Source of the DNA: Chitinophagaceae bacterium | GTDB lineage: Bacteria > Bacteroidota > Bacteroidia > Chitinophagales > Chitinophagaceae | Assembly (NCBI GenBank): GCA_016787085.1 | Contig: JAEUVJ010000050.1 | Location: 78,839-142,838 of the forward strand | Length of the DNA: 64,000 nucleotides | Reading direction: 5' to 3' | Program-made: the position numbers and the translations under genes | Notes under the pieces: model-generated | Database searches by the model: none | Told to the model about the DNA's origin: nothing | Seen by the model: only the letters and a program-made list of their open reading frames with translations | Shown here: positions 32,799 through 43,106 of the stretch, one piece after another | Layout: each line of letters starts with the position of its first letter | Position numbering within the stretch: the first letter of the stretch is position 1

Positions 32799-35700
32799 CT
32801 ATTTGATCATCAAAGTCCGGGTCAGGGTTTTGATACCATCACTCCAAATGATCTGGTAGATACCTGCAGCGAACTCCTTTATGCCTGTCTGAGTTTGCCC
32901 GCTGTTACGAACAGGTACAATTTGTTTTATCTCCCTGCCGGTTATATCCAGTATTCTTATTTTCGTATTCCTGATGTTTGCCGGGTGTTTGATCAGCAAG
33001 ACATCATCTGCAGGATTGGGATAAGCCACCAGGTCTTTTGAATTATTATTTAAAGGATCACCCACACTTGTTGGAAAGTCATACGTAAACCATGCTAATG
33101 ATGCTGTTCCTCCCGGTGTTGTGACACTTACACTGCCTGATGCTCCCGCTCCTACTACTGCAGTAATACTGGCAGATGAATTGACAACATATGATGTTGC
33201 GGGCACTCCACCAAAACTAACCGCTGTTGCTCCTGTGAAGTTTGTTCCGGTAATAGTTACTGTTGTTCCATTGGTTCCGTTTGCGGGTGTAAATCCTGTG
33301 ATCACAGGAGGCGCTATATAGGTAAACCCGGGCAATATTGTTATACCCAATGGAGTCGTCACCCGTACATCGCCGGATGCCCCGTTTGCTACAATTGCAG
33401 TAATAGTAGTATTGTTCACCGCAACAAATGAATTTGCCGCAATCCCGCCAAAACTAACAGCAGTTGCGCCAGACAGGTTTGTACCGGTGATAGTGATAGT
33501 GGTTCCGGTAGCGCCGCTTGCCGGAGAAAAAGAAGAGATCGCCGGCCCATTCACCTGGTTTCTTAATATAGTCAGCGAGTTGGAACAAGATACCAGGATA
33601 TCCGGTTTTCCATCACTGTTCAGGTCACCGACGGCTATATTGAACGGCGTGTTTGCTGTTCGGTAGTCCACCCGTGCCGCAAGACTTATATTTCCCAAAG
33701 AACTGGTGTTTTTAAAGACGCCCATATTGTTTGGACCGGTCTGTGCTACCGCAAGGTCAACTTTACCATCACCATCAAGATCGCTGAATGCAATTCCGCC
33801 GGGGAATGCTCCGGTAGCAAAGTCCTGCCTCGCTGCAAATGAAATTGTACCGGCCGTACTTGTATTTCTAAAAACACATATTACATGATTACCAAGACTG
33901 CTAATAACCATATCGGGCTTACTATCTCCATCAATGTCTCCCTGCTCGATACGGTAAGGACTTGCAGCAACGGCAAAATCAACTTTTGGAGCAAATGTGA
34001 TCGCCCCGATAGTACTTGTATTCCTGAATACAGACATCACATTATCGCTGCTATTCAGTATTGCCAGGTCAGGCTTGCCATCTCCGTCTATATCGCCAGC
34101 GGTGATCCCATAACAATTAATATTCACCGTGTATTCTGTGCGGGTGCCAAATGAGATAGAACCGGGAACACTGGTGTTGCGCAATACAGTAAGTACCTGT
34201 GCCCCCACATTGACAACAGCAATGTCCAATCTTCCATCCCCATCCAGGTCCTGTATAACAGTATTTTCCGGTGCACCGTTCACCACGTAGTTGATAGCAT
34301 TCCCAAATGATATGTTTCCCGGGGTACTGGTGTTTCTCAATATGGATATACTACCGGGGATAGCACCAATGTTAGCCGTTACCAGGTCAGGTTTGCCATC
34401 ATTATCCAGGTCACCATAATTCACGCAACGGGGGAGACTGCCGACAACATAGGTTGTTCTTGGCGCAAAAGCAATGATCTCGTTCGTTCCTGTATTTCTT
34501 AAAATGGAAACAGTGGTACCTCCATTACCCGAATGATCCGTAAAAGCGGCATCGGGTTTACCATCTTTATCAAGATCCACGATCACCACATCAAATACTG
34601 ATTCAAGTGAAGGAACCGTGATATCCTGCCTGGGTGAAAATGAATTAGACGTAAAAGGTCCGGCCCCCCCGGGGAATGTAGTGCCAAAAGGAAGAAAAGA
34701 ATGACCGATAAGATTAGTGCCGGTATTTAATACATTGAATGGAAAATAGGTTGCACCGTTAGGTACGGTTACCGTTAGCTGGGTAGCTGTTGAAGCGGTC
34801 ACCAAAGCATTTGTAGCACCAAACTGAACAATGTTATTAGCAGCCGTGCTGTTAAAGTTGTTTCCATTGATGGTGACTGATGTACCCACCGCTCCTGATG
34901 CCGGTGTGAATGAAGTGATGACGGGAGCGGGAGGCGATGTAAAAGTAAATCCGGGTAATGCACCCGTTCCGCCTGCGGTCGTTACGCTTACAGATCCAGA
35001 TGATCCACCACCAACAATGGCCGTAACAGAGGTTGATGAAACATTCGTAATGGATGCTGCAATAGCATCTCCAAAATAAACAGCCGTTGCAGCACTGAGG
35101 TTAGAGCCGGTAATCGTTACCGTTGTTCCTGTTCCCGCACTGGCTGGAGAGAACGAAGTAACTACTGGTGTAGGCACATAAGTAAATCCGGCAAGGGAAG
35201 TGACGCCTCCAGGTGTTGTCACTGTCACATTTCCTGATGCTCCCGCTCCCACCACTGCTGTGATGGTTGTGCTATTCACGACAGAAAATGATGTTGCTGC
35301 AATACCGCCAAAGCTTACAGCAGATGCATTGCTGAAATTCGATCCTGTGATCGTGACCGTCAAACCGGTACCCGCTGATGCGGGCGTAAATGAAGAAATA
35401 GATGGAGGAAGTATGTAAATGAATCCGGCTCTCTCTGTAGCTCCGCCAAGAGTGACGACTCTTATATTTCCTGTAGTACCAAGGCCAACGACCGCATTAA
35501 GTGTTCCATTGTTAACTGCTACAAACGAACTGGCAGTAGTGCCCCCAAATGTCACCGCCGTAGTTGTTGACAGATTTGTTCCGGTAATGGTAACGGTTGT
35601 ACCCGTTCCGGCCGAACCTGGAATAAAAGCATCAATTGACGGAGGAGGAACAAATGTGAAACCAGGTAATGTTGCCGTTCCACCGGGAGTAGTGACTGAC

Positions 35701-38081
35701 ACATTTCCCGATGCACTTCCAAAAGCAACCATCGCATTTATGGTAGTTGAATTAACAACAGTAAACGAATTGGCCGGTACACCTCCAAAACTTACTGCGG
35801 TTGCCCCGGTAAAATTTGTCCCCGTAATAGTTACAATGGTTTCAAAACCTCCGCTTGTGGGATTGAATGAACTGATCACGGGTGGCGGTATATAGGTGAA
35901 TCCTGGCATGGATACATTTCCACCTGCAGATATCAATGTTATATTTCCCGATGAACCATTACCCACCACAGCAGTGATCGTTGTATTGTTAACAATAGCA
36001 AACGAAGAAGCAGGTGTGCCTCCAAAATTCACACCTGTCACACTATTAAGATTGCTGCCATTAATGGTAACGGTTGCCCCGGTGCCTCCCGTGTTGGGCG
36101 AAAAAGAACTGATGCCGGGAATTACAACAAAGCCGGGTAGCGAAGCTGTGCCATACGGATTTTTGACACTTACATTGCCGGAAGCAGCTACTTGTACTTC
36201 GGCCCGTATAGTAGTTGGTGATTCGATCGTAAAATTGGTAGTAGGAAATCCACCGAAACTAACTTCGGTCACATTGGAAAAGTTGACGCCTGTAATGGTC
36301 ACGTACGTATTGGCCGATGCAGCAGTTGGAGTAAATGATGTAATAATGGGCGGACCGGCAAAAATAAATCCATCCTGTTTGCCCTCGCCATATTGGTTGG
36401 ATACTGATACTGCACCGGAAACACCTGTTCCAACAATCGCTTCAATCGTTGTTGGATTGACGATGCTGAACGAAGTTGCGGGAACGCCCCCGAAATTTAC
36501 TGCGCTTGCATTACCGAAATTATATCCGGTGATAGTCACCGTTGATCCTGTGCCTGCCGTTGCCGGGCTGAAGAACCTGACGGTAGGTTCATTATTCTTG
36601 TTTCGTAAAAAAGAAACAGCGCTGGAGCTGAAAAGGGAAGCTGCAAGATCGGCTTTGCCATCACCCGTAAGATCGCCTATAGCTGCATAGTTTGCTACAG
36701 GCGAAAGGAAAGTATAAACGATAGTGCCAAAAGAGATATTACCCGGTATAGAATTATTCTGGCAAACGCCAAGATTAGCACTCGGAATGACTATATCCGG
36801 TTTCGCATCGCCATTTATGTCTCCTATCGAAACACTAAGAGGATTGGCACCACATGGAAAATCAACCTTTGCAGCAAATGAAATAGTGCCGGGGCTACCG
36901 GTATTTCTCAAAACGGAAAATGAAAAAGGGGCGTTATAGTTAGCGACAACGATCTCTGCTTTCCCGTCCCCATCAAGGTCCCCTGTCGCAATCCCTTTGG
37001 GGGCATTTCCGGTTGTAAAGTCAATTTTTGCCGCAAAAGAAATAGTACCGGGAGTACTGGTGTTTCTCAATACAGAAACTGAATTTAAAAACTCGTTGGA
37101 AACCGCTACATCTACTTTACCATCTCCATCGAGATCGCCAGTTGACATCGGCCCAAGCAAAGATGAGATTTCATAATCCACCCTGGGTGCAAAAGAAATG
37201 TTGCCCGCCGAGCTTGTATTCCTGAAAACCGAGATAGTATTCAAAGAAGCAATAGAAAAAGTACTAACGACTATATCCGGTCTTCCATCCTTGTCAATAT
37301 CGGCAATAGCAACAGATACCGGCGAATTACCTGTCGAAATATCAGCTTTCGGAGCAAAACTGATCGTATTTACCACGCTTGTATTCCGGAAAACTGAAAT
37401 AGTATGATCAACCACGCTGCTCGAAACCATGTCCGGTTTACCGTCACCATCCAGATCACCAGCCGCCAATGAATTGGTCAAGACACCGGTAAACAGGTCC
37501 TGCCTGTGTTCAAAGGAGAAACTGCCTGCCATGCCCGTATTTCTCATGACAGATACTGAAGCTGGCTGCCCCGTCGTGCTGTAATTATTAGGAGTAGCTA
37601 TATCCGGTTTACCGTCGCCATCAAAATCCATGATCACAACACTGTTGGGATGAAGGTCAGTGGAAGAATCAATCTTCGGCGCAAAACAATTCTGTATCAT
37701 ATCAGGTCCCTGGCTGATGGCTGAGCCATCCGGAAATGTCAATATGAATGGTCGGCTGGAATAACCAATAAGGCCATTTACAGTAACACTCAAAGGTCGC
37801 TCAGTAGCCCCTGCAGGAACAGTTATCGTCACAGAACTTGCTGTAGAAGCCGTCACATTGGCTCTCATTGCCCCGAGATAGACAATATTATTTAAAGGAA
37901 CCGAACTGAAATTGCTGCCGGTTATAGTAACAGTTGTGCCTATGGGACCAGATACAGGCGAAAAAGAACTGATAACCGGCTGTGCCGATACAAAAACAGA
38001 AAAAGACAACGTGACCGTAAAGAAAAAAATGCGGAGATACGTTACAGTTGAATTTATAGAACAAGGGGAAAAATTTCTCAT
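32799..38081 (-). CDS. Giant secreted IPT/VCBS-repeat surface protein with T9SS domain
   Basis: This 1760-residue protein begins with a signal peptide (about residues 1-34, with IFFFTVTLSFSVFVSA). Then come one IPT/TIG domain, seven VCBS or FG-GAP repeats (GDLDGDGKPD type, calcium-binding loops), eight IPT domains, seven more VCBS repeats, two IPT domains and a T9SS sorting domain (about 1685-1760, LVAYPNPADDVLLI...AAGIYQIIW). I count 11 IPT domains and 14 VCBS loops in all. Such proteins are cell-surface adhesins or polymer binders. It stands between the S10 operon and fusA on the same strand. No enzyme domain was seen. Confidence 0.9.
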   Translation of the reverse strand: MRNFSPCSINSTVTYLRIFFFTVTLSFSVFVSAQPVISSFSPVSGPIGTTVTITGSNFSSVPLNNIVYLGAMRANVTASTASSVTITVPAGATERPLSVTVNGLIGYSSRPFILTFPDGSAISQGPDMIQNCFAPKIDSSTDLHPNSVVIMDFDGDGKPDIATPNNYSTTGQPASVSVMRNTGMAGSFSFEHRQDLFTGVLTNSLAAGDLDGDGKPDMVSSSVVDHTISVFRNTSVVNTISFAPKADISTGNSPVSVAIADIDKDGRPDIVVSTFSIASLNTISVFRNTSSAGNISFAPRVDYEISSLLGPMSTGDLDGDGKVDVAVSNEFLNSVSVLRNTSTPGTISFAAKIDFTTGNAPKGIATGDLDGDGKAEIVVANYNAPFSFSVLRNTGSPGTISFAAKVDFPCGANPLSVSIGDINGDAKPDIVIPSANLGVCQNNSIPGNISFGTIVYTFLSPVANYAAIGDLTGDGKADLAASLFSSSAVSFLRNKNNEPTVRFFSPATAGTGSTVTITGYNFGNASAVNFGGVPATSFSIVNPTTIEAIVGTGVSGAVSVSNQYGEGKQDGFIFAGPPIITSFTPTAASANTYVTITGVNFSNVTEVSFGGFPTTNFTIESPTTIRAEVQVAASGNVSVKNPYGTASLPGFVVIPGISSFSPNTGGTGATVTINGSNLNSVTGVNFGGTPASSFAIVNNTTITAVVGNGSSGNITLISAGGNVSMPGFTYIPPPVISSFNPTSGGFETIVTITGTNFTGATAVSFGGVPANSFTVVNSTTINAMVAFGSASGNVSVTTPGGTATLPGFTFVPPPSIDAFIPGSAGTGTTVTITGTNLSTTTAVTFGGTTASSFVAVNNGTLNAVVGLGTTGNIRVVTLGGATERAGFIYILPPSISSFTPASAGTGLTVTITGSNFSNASAVSFGGIAATSFSVVNSTTITAVVGAGASGNVTVTTPGGVTSLAGFTYVPTPVVTSFSPASAGTGTTVTITGSNLSAATAVYFGDAIAASITNVSSTSVTAIVGGGSSGSVSVTTAGGTGALPGFTFTSPPAPVITSFTPASGAVGTSVTINGNNFNSTAANNIVQFGATNALVTASTATQLTVTVPNGATYFPFNVLNTGTNLIGHSFLPFGTTFPGGAGPFTSNSFSPRQDITVPSLESVFDVVIVDLDKDGKPDAAFTDHSGNGGTTVSILRNTGTNEIIAFAPRTTYVVGSLPRCVNYGDLDNDGKPDLVTANIGAIPGSISILRNTSTPGNISFGNAINYVVNGAPENTVIQDLDGDGRLDIAVVNVGAQVLTVLRNTSVPGSISFGTRTEYTVNINCYGITAGDIDGDGKPDLAILNSSDNVMSVFRNTSTIGAITFAPKVDFAVAASPYRIEQGDIDGDSKPDMVISSLGNHVICVFRNTSTAGTISFAARQDFATGAFPGGIAFSDLDGDGKVDLAVAQTGPNNMGVFKNTSSLGNISLAARVDYRTANTPFNIAVGDLNSDGKPDILVSCSNSLTILRNQVNGPAISSFSPASGATGTTITITGTNLSGATAVSFGGIAANSFVAVNNTTITAIVANGASGDVRVTTPLGITILPGFTYIAPPVITGFTPANGTNGTTVTITGTNFTGATAVSFGGVPATSYVVNSSASITAVVGAGASGSVSVTTPGGTASLAWFTYDFPTSVGDPLNNNSKDLVAYPNPADDVLLIKHPANIRNTKIRILDITGREIKQIVPVRNSGQTQTGIKEFAAGIYQIIWSDGIKTLTRTLMIK

Positions 38082-38190
38082 GCGGTTCGGTTTCGGGGTT
38101 CATAAAAATATCAAATAAGAAGTATCCTTTGCTATTCCCGAAAGAAAATCTTTCTGATACATGATGCCGGACAAGTATTATTCCGGGCAT

Positions 38191-38229
38191 AAAAGAAAAA
38201 TCCCTCTCGTTTTAGACGAGAGGGATTTT
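38191..38229 (-). terminator. Rho-independent terminator of fusA
   Basis: AAAATCCCTCTCG and CGAGAGGGATTTT form a 13-bp stem around a 7-base loop, with an A/T-rich run after it on the - strand. It lies just past the fusA stop. Confidence 0.92.
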
Positions 38230-38251
38230 ATTAGAATTGCTCTTTATTTGA

Positions 38252-40396
38252 TTATGCGTTCACCTTTCCTTTCACCTTTGCTATCACTTCTTCAGCGATA
38301 TTGGTAGGTGCAGGATTGTAGTGAGAGAACTCCATGGTGCTGGATGCACGGCCGGAACTCAGCGAACGAAGCTGCGTCACATACCCGAACATTTCACTCA
38401 GCGGCACTTTAGCCTTGATCACTTCTGCACCGGCACGGTTGTCCATACCTTCCAGCATACCACGACGACGGTTCAGGTCACCTGTCACATCACCCATATA
38501 CTGAGCGGGTGTGATCACTTCTACCTTCATGATCGGTTCCAGCAATACCGGTTTTGCTTTTCTCGCTGCTTCACGGAATCCCTGCTTGGCGCAAAGCTCG
38601 AATGACATCGAATCAGAGTCAACAGCATGGAAGCTTCCGTCAAATACACGGATCTTCATATTGTCAACCGGGTAGCTTGCCAGCACACCTGTCGTCATGG
38701 ACTGTTCAAAACCTTTCTGAATAGCCGGCACAAACTCACGGGGGATAGATCCACCGAAGAGATCGTTCACGAACTGGTACGATTTATCAGGATTCTCTGC
38801 TTTCCATTCTGCATCTATAGGGCCCAGGTTGAAAACGATATCCGCAAACTTACCACGACCACCGGTCTGCTTTTTCAGTGTCTCACGGTGTTCAACTGTA
38901 GCCTGGAATGCTTCCTTATAGGCCACCTGCGGTGCACCCTGGTTCACTTCTACTTTGAACTCACGTTTCATACGATCTACGATGATTTCCAAGTGAAGCT
39001 CTCCCATTCCTGAAAGAATGGTTTGCCCGGTTTCTTCATCTGTTTTTACACGCAGCGTAGGATCCTCTTCCACCAGTTTGGCGATAGCCATACCCATTTT
39101 ATCTACGTCGGCCTGTGTCTTGGGCTCAACAGCCACAGAGATCACCGGCTCAGGGATGAACATATTTTCGAGAACGATCGGGTGATTTTCATCACACAAT
39201 GTATCTCCTGTTTTGATTTCCTTGAAACCAACTGCCGCACCGATATCGCCTGCTTCGATAAAGTCAATCGGGTTTTGTTTGTTGGCAAACATCTTCATGA
39301 TACGACTGATACGCTCTTTCTTGCCGCTTCTTACGTTCAGTACATATGAACCTGCATCAAGGTGACCGCTGTAACAACGGAAGAAGGCCAAACGACCTAC
39401 AAACGGGTCAGTCATGATCTTGAAAGCAAGCGCTGCAAAAGGTTCTTTTGCATCGGGTTTGCGGATCAGTTCTTCTCCTGAGTCAGGATCAGTTCCTTTG
39501 ATCGCTTCGATATCTACCGGCGAAGGCAGGTAACGGCATACCGCATCCAGTGCAGTTTGTACACCTTTATTCTTGAATGAGCTGCCGCACATCATTGGTA
39601 CGATGCTCAGATCAATAGTTGCTTTGCGGATCGCTTCATGCATTTCGTCTTCAGTGATGCTGTTAGGATCATCAAAGAACTTTTCCATCAGTTTATCATC
39701 GTATTCAGCCACAGCTTCTACCAGGCTGGCTCTCCATTCATTCGCTTCTTCTACCATATCAGCAGGTACTTCGATCTCGTCGAAAGTCATTCCTTCTGTT
39801 TCCATATGCCAGATGATCCCTTTCATTTTGATCAGGTCCACCACGCCTTTGAAGTCATCTTCAGCACCAATTGGCAACTGGAGAGGTACGGCTTTAGAAC
39901 CGAGCATTTCTTTTACCTGTTTTACCACGTTCAGGAAGTCGGCACCAGCACGGTCCATTTTATTCACAAATCCGATACGGGGTACATTATAACGGTTAGC
40001 CTGGCGCCATACTGTTTCAGATTGGGGTTCTACCCCGTCAACTGCAGAGAACAGGGCGATCAAACCATCCAGTACACGCATAGAACGTTCTACCTCTACA
40101 GTGAAATCAACGTGTCCAGGAGTATCAATGATGTTAAAAGCATACTTCTTTGTTTCAGGAGTGGCTTTACCCAGTACGGTCGGGAAATTCCACTGGCAGC
40201 TAACCGCCGCAGAGGTGATGGTGATACCTCTTTCCTTTTCCTGCTCCATCCAGTCGGTGGTTGCAGCGCCATCATGCACCTCCCCTATCTTATGGATCAT
40301 ACCGGTGTAACGGAGAATACGCTCCGTGGTAGTGGTCTTACCGGCATCAATATGAGCCGCGATACCAAAGTTTCTCTGAAATTTTAAGTCTGCCAT
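38252..40396 (-). CDS. fusA: Elongation factor G
   Basis: This 714-residue GTPase drives tRNA and mRNA translocation. The G1 loop is [14 protein letters not shown] (about residues 13-26), switch I includes [13 protein letters not shown]3 is DTPGHVDF and G4 is NKMD. The C-terminal domains III-V end in [23 protein letters not shown]. Normal length. The usual partners rpsL and rpsG do not lie upstream; instead frnE is divergent. A leader of about 260 bases precedes the start. Confidence 0.98.
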   Translation of the reverse strand: MADLKFQRNFGIAAHIDAGKTTTTERILRYTGMIHKIGEVHDGAATTDWMEQEKERGITITSAAVSCQWNFPTVLGKATPETKKYAFNIIDTPGHVDFTVEVERSMRVLDGLIALFSAVDGVEPQSETVWRQANRYNVPRIGFVNKMDRAGADFLNVVKQVKEMLGSKAVPLQLPIGAEDDFKGVVDLIKMKGIIWHMETEGMTFDEIEVPADMVEEANEWRASLVEAVAEYDDKLMEKFFDDPNSITEDEMHEAIRKATIDLSIVPMMCGSSFKNKGVQTALDAVCRYLPSPVDIEAIKGTDPDSGEELIRKPDAKEPFAALAFKIMTDPFVGRLAFFRCYSGHLDAGSYVLNVRSGKKERISRIMKMFANKQNPIDFIEAGDIGAAVGFKEIKTGDTLCDENHPIVLENMFIPEPVISVAVEPKTQADVDKMGMAIAKLVEEDPTLRVKTDEETGQTILSGMGELHLEIIVDRMKREFKVEVNQGAPQVAYKEAFQATVEHRETLKKQTGGRGKFADIVFNLGPIDAEWKAENPDKSYQFVNDLFGGSIPREFVPAIQKGFEQSMTTGVLASYPVDNMKIRVFDGSFHAVDSDSMSFELCAKQGFREAARKAKPVLLEPIMKVEVITPAQYMGDVTGDLNRRRGMLEGMDNRAGAEVIKAKVPLSEMFGYVTQLRSLSSGRASSTMEFSHYNPAPTNIAEEVIAKVKGKVNA

Positions 40397-40656
40397 GACT
40401 ATTTGATTTGATTGATTGTTTTATTCTGGATTATATATTTTTTGAATCAGCTTTTGTAACTCTTTTCAGCTTCTGTTGCGTCGCACCCTTCAGGGTTCTG
40501 TTCGCTGCTGAACTTTTGGAGAAATTATCAGCTATGAAACATACATCCCGAAGTGAGGGAGCAATAGCTGATATCGTAGATTAGACTCTCATAGACCGCC
40601 ACATGAAGAAAAATCCTGTTTCACTTTTACCGGGATCACGTTTGATTTTCCCTTAT
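40397..40656 (-). promoter_or_regulatory. Long structured 5' leader of fusA
   Basis: If transcription starts at the -7 box at 40664, the fusA mRNA has about 260 untranslated bases. Stems include TATCAGCT (40526-40533) with AGCTGATA (40566-40573), and GTTCAGC-type ends enclosing an ACCCT/AGGGT hairpin. Regulation of EF-G through this leader is possible but unproved. No known riboswitch was recognised. Confidence 0.5.
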
Positions 40657-40663
40657 GGCGGCG

Positions 40664-40671
40664 CAAAGGTA
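40664..40671 (-). promoter_or_regulatory. -7 promoter element of fusA
   Basis: TACCTTTG on the - strand matches TAnnTTTG exactly, and the same octamer is used before rpsJ. The -33 box (TTAC at best) is weak. Confidence 0.6.
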
Positions 40672-40773
40672 AGGGAAATCAGCTGAAGATTGTAATGAAA
40701 ATCATAAAGAAATCCGTCCGGCAGAACCAATGGGGATAATTCTTGTTATAAACTGAAACATAAGAAAGTAACT

Positions 40774-41487
40774 ATGAAAGTAGAGATATGGTCAGACGTT
40801 ATGTGCCCTTTTTGTTATATCGGCAAAAGACGTTTTGAAAAGGCCCTGGCGGCTTTCCTGCATAGCGGGGATATTGAGGTCATTTGGAAAAGCTTCCAGT
40901 TGAACCCGGGCATGAAAACTGAACCTGGAAAGAGTATCAATCAATACCTTGCCGAAGTAAAGGGATGGTCGCTGGAGCAGGCCAAACAGGCTAACGACTA
41001 TGTCACTAATATGGCCAGTGAGGTTGGACTGCAGTACGATTTTGACAAAGCAGTTGTCGCCAACTCCTTTGATGCACACCGCGTGGTTCAGTTAGCTAAA
41101 ACCCATGGCAAAGGTGATGCGATGGAAGAACAGCTTTTCAAAGCCTATTTTACGGAAGGGAAAAATATTGCTGATCACCCGACATTGATAGCATTAGCCA
41201 CTGGTATCGGTCTTGACAGGGATGCAGTAAAACACACATTGGAAAGCGATCAATATGCAGATGCGGTGGAACAGGATATCTATGAATCACATCAGATCGG
41301 GGTAAAGGGCGTCCCATTCTTTGTATTCAATGACCGCTACGCCATTTCCGGTGCACAGGCCACTGAGACATTTGCCGGAGCTTTAGAGCAGGCATGGGGA
41401 GAGTGGAGTAAACAAAAACCCGTTTTGAAAGACATTAGCAGTAAAGATGCATCATCCATTTGCACAACGGACGGCGAATGTAAATAA
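40774..41487 (+). CDS. DsbA-family oxidoreductase FrnE-like
   Basis: This 237-residue protein has the FrnE thioredoxin-fold start MKVEIWSDVMCPFCYIGKRRFEKAL with the active-site CPFC (Cys11, Cys14), an inserted helical domain, and GVPFFVFNDRYAISGAQ (cis-Pro loop, about residues 173-190). A second Cys pair lies at the end (CTTDGEC), as in some FrnE proteins with two redox motifs. It has no signal peptide and should act in the cytoplasm on disulfides, perhaps under oxidative stress. It is divergent from fusA, about 380 bases away. Confidence 0.88.
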   Translation: MKVEIWSDVMCPFCYIGKRRFEKALAAFLHSGDIEVIWKSFQLNPGMKTEPGKSINQYLAEVKGWSLEQAKQANDYVTNMASEVGLQYDFDKAVVANSFDAHRVVQLAKTHGKGDAMEEQLFKAYFTEGKNIADHPTLIALATGIGLDRDAVKHTLESDQYADAVEQDIYESHQIGVKGVPFFVFNDRYAISGAQATETFAGALEQAWGEWSKQKPVLKDISSKDASSICTTDGECK

Positions 41488-41496
41488 GGCCGGGTA

Positions 41497-42933
41497 TTAT
41501 TTTTCCGGCTTTGCTTCTTCCAGCATTTTTTCCAGGGCCTTCTTGTCATACCACTTCCCTGAAGCTAACACACCGCTTATAGAACGGGTATTCCGGATCT
41601 CTTCCAGCGGGTTTTTATCCAGCAAAAGCAGGTCGGCCTCCTTCCCGGCTTCAATGGTTCCCGTCCGTTTATCAATACCCAGGTGCCTCGCAGGATGAAT
41701 GGTGGCTGTCTGCAATGCAGCAAAAGGAGTTAAGCCGGCTTTTACAAACGTTTCGAGTTCATCGTGAATAGAAAAACCAGTTACCAGGAACCATTCGGGT
41801 GAATCAGAGCCTGCCATCAGCGGAACACCCGCCTTCCAGAGCTCATAGGTCATTTTTTTACGCAGATATACATACTTATCCCTGCTTTCCGGGGGTGGGG
41901 CATTTTTCCAGTAACGATCTTTAATACCCCATCTTTCTTCCCGGATATTCGCAGGGATGTAGGCATAGTCAGGCCGCTGTTTATACTCTTCATCGGTCAT
42001 ACCATGACCAAATGAGGAAAAGAAAAAGAAATTAGTTGGTGTCACATACACCCCGGCATCCTTTACTGACCGTACCAGCGACGGAATCTTTGACTCATCC
42101 AGGTACGGTACAGTGGCCCATGCATTTCTGCGCCAGATATTCATATCTGATACACTTTGCCCATGATTGTAGGAAGTATCCGGCAGCAGCATATCAATGA
42201 ATTCGTCCATGTGCTCGATCTGTTGGCCTGCTGCCAGGGCAGCCGGTAACTTTACCTCAGGCCCAACATGGCCAACTACTCTTATCGCCTCTTCTTTAGC
42301 CGTCTGAACGATCGCATCATACACTTCCCGCTTGATCATGAAAGTGATCTTTATCTCATCATATCCTTCCTGCTTATACTTTTTTACTGCTTCTACAGCC
42401 TTTTCCTTTGTATCCGCTACCTCAAAATTTTTAAAATCCGTTGGCCATGGCCAACGACCGGCAAACTGAGGACTGGCGATAAACAACTCAGGTCCTTTCC
42501 ATATTCCTTGCCTGACCTTAGCTCTTGCTTCAAGATAGGATGGATGGCCTGCAAGTATCCTTACCGTGGTCAGTCCATTAGCCAGCATTACTTTCAATTC
42601 GTTCTCACAGGTATTCTTATGATCACCCTGCTCCTGGAAGAAATGTGCATGCATATCGAACAGCCCCGGGACCAGGTATTTCCCTTTCCCATTAATGACC
42701 GTAGCCTCCTTGAGCGGTTTCAGTTTCCCCACCCCGGTTATCTCTGTGATCTTACCGTCCTTAATAACAACAGCCTGACCCGGTATGCTTTTTTCCGAAT
42801 TCATCGGGATAACCGTGACATCCTTTATGATAAAAGTATTCTGTGCAGAGGCAAACAGGCTGGTTAATACCAGGATGGTTATCGTAAAAGCTCTTGTCCT
42901 AATAGCGAACAGAGGTTTAGGTAATTGCGACAT
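41497..42933 (-). CDS. Exported amidohydrolase-family metal enzyme
   Basis: This 478-residue protein starts MSQLPKPLFAIRTRAFT, then a hydrophobic signal ILVLTSLFASAQ. The start is ATG 42933, ten codons after the longest frame. Amidohydrolase metal ligands appear in LFDMHAHFF (HxH), the Lys in IKITFMIKREV, His in VVGHVG and QQIEHMDE, and Asp in MAGSDSPE (about residue 390). The C-terminus has the usual IHPARHLGIDKRTGTIEAGKEADLLLLDKNPL block. It may be a periplasmic or outer-membrane peptidase or cyclic amidase. It is convergent with frnE, 9 bases apart. Substrate not identified. Confidence 0.85.
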   Translation of the reverse strand: MSQLPKPLFAIRTRAFTITILVLTSLFASAQNTFIIKDVTVIPMNSEKSIPGQAVVIKDGKITEITGVGKLKPLKEATVINGKGKYLVPGLFDMHAHFFQEQGDHKNTCENELKVMLANGLTTVRILAGHPSYLEARAKVRQGIWKGPELFIASPQFAGRWPWPTDFKNFEVADTKEKAVEAVKKYKQEGYDEIKITFMIKREVYDAIVQTAKEEAIRVVGHVGPEVKLPAALAAGQQIEHMDEFIDMLLPDTSYNHGQSVSDMNIWRRNAWATVPYLDESKIPSLVRSVKDAGVYVTPTNFFFFSSFGHGMTDEEYKQRPDYAYIPANIREERWGIKDRYWKNAPPPESRDKYVYLRKKMTYELWKAGVPLMAGSDSPEWFLVTGFSIHDELETFVKAGLTPFAALQTATIHPARHLGIDKRTGTIEAGKEADLLLLDKNPLEEIRNTRSISGVLASGKWYDKKALEKMLEEAKPEK

Positions 42934-43106
42934 AGGTTCCAAATTAGGTATGGCTGGCAGCATAATGAAAGACTATTTGACAAGCGGCGCTTACCTGCAT
43001 AATTTTTTAAAAAATAATACCGGGTTATTTGGTTATTGAATAGGTTTCATTGTAATTTCAAACCATCAAAAGTTCAGTTTGATTTTTAACCCCCAAATCT
43101 TATTGT

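Noticed and set aside
33121..38118. Several long open frames on the + strand across the giant surface-protein gene
   Set aside because: They lie antisense to repeats of a well-supported protein, are low-complexity (Pro, Val, Thr) and match no family. Repeat structure of the real gene explains their length.
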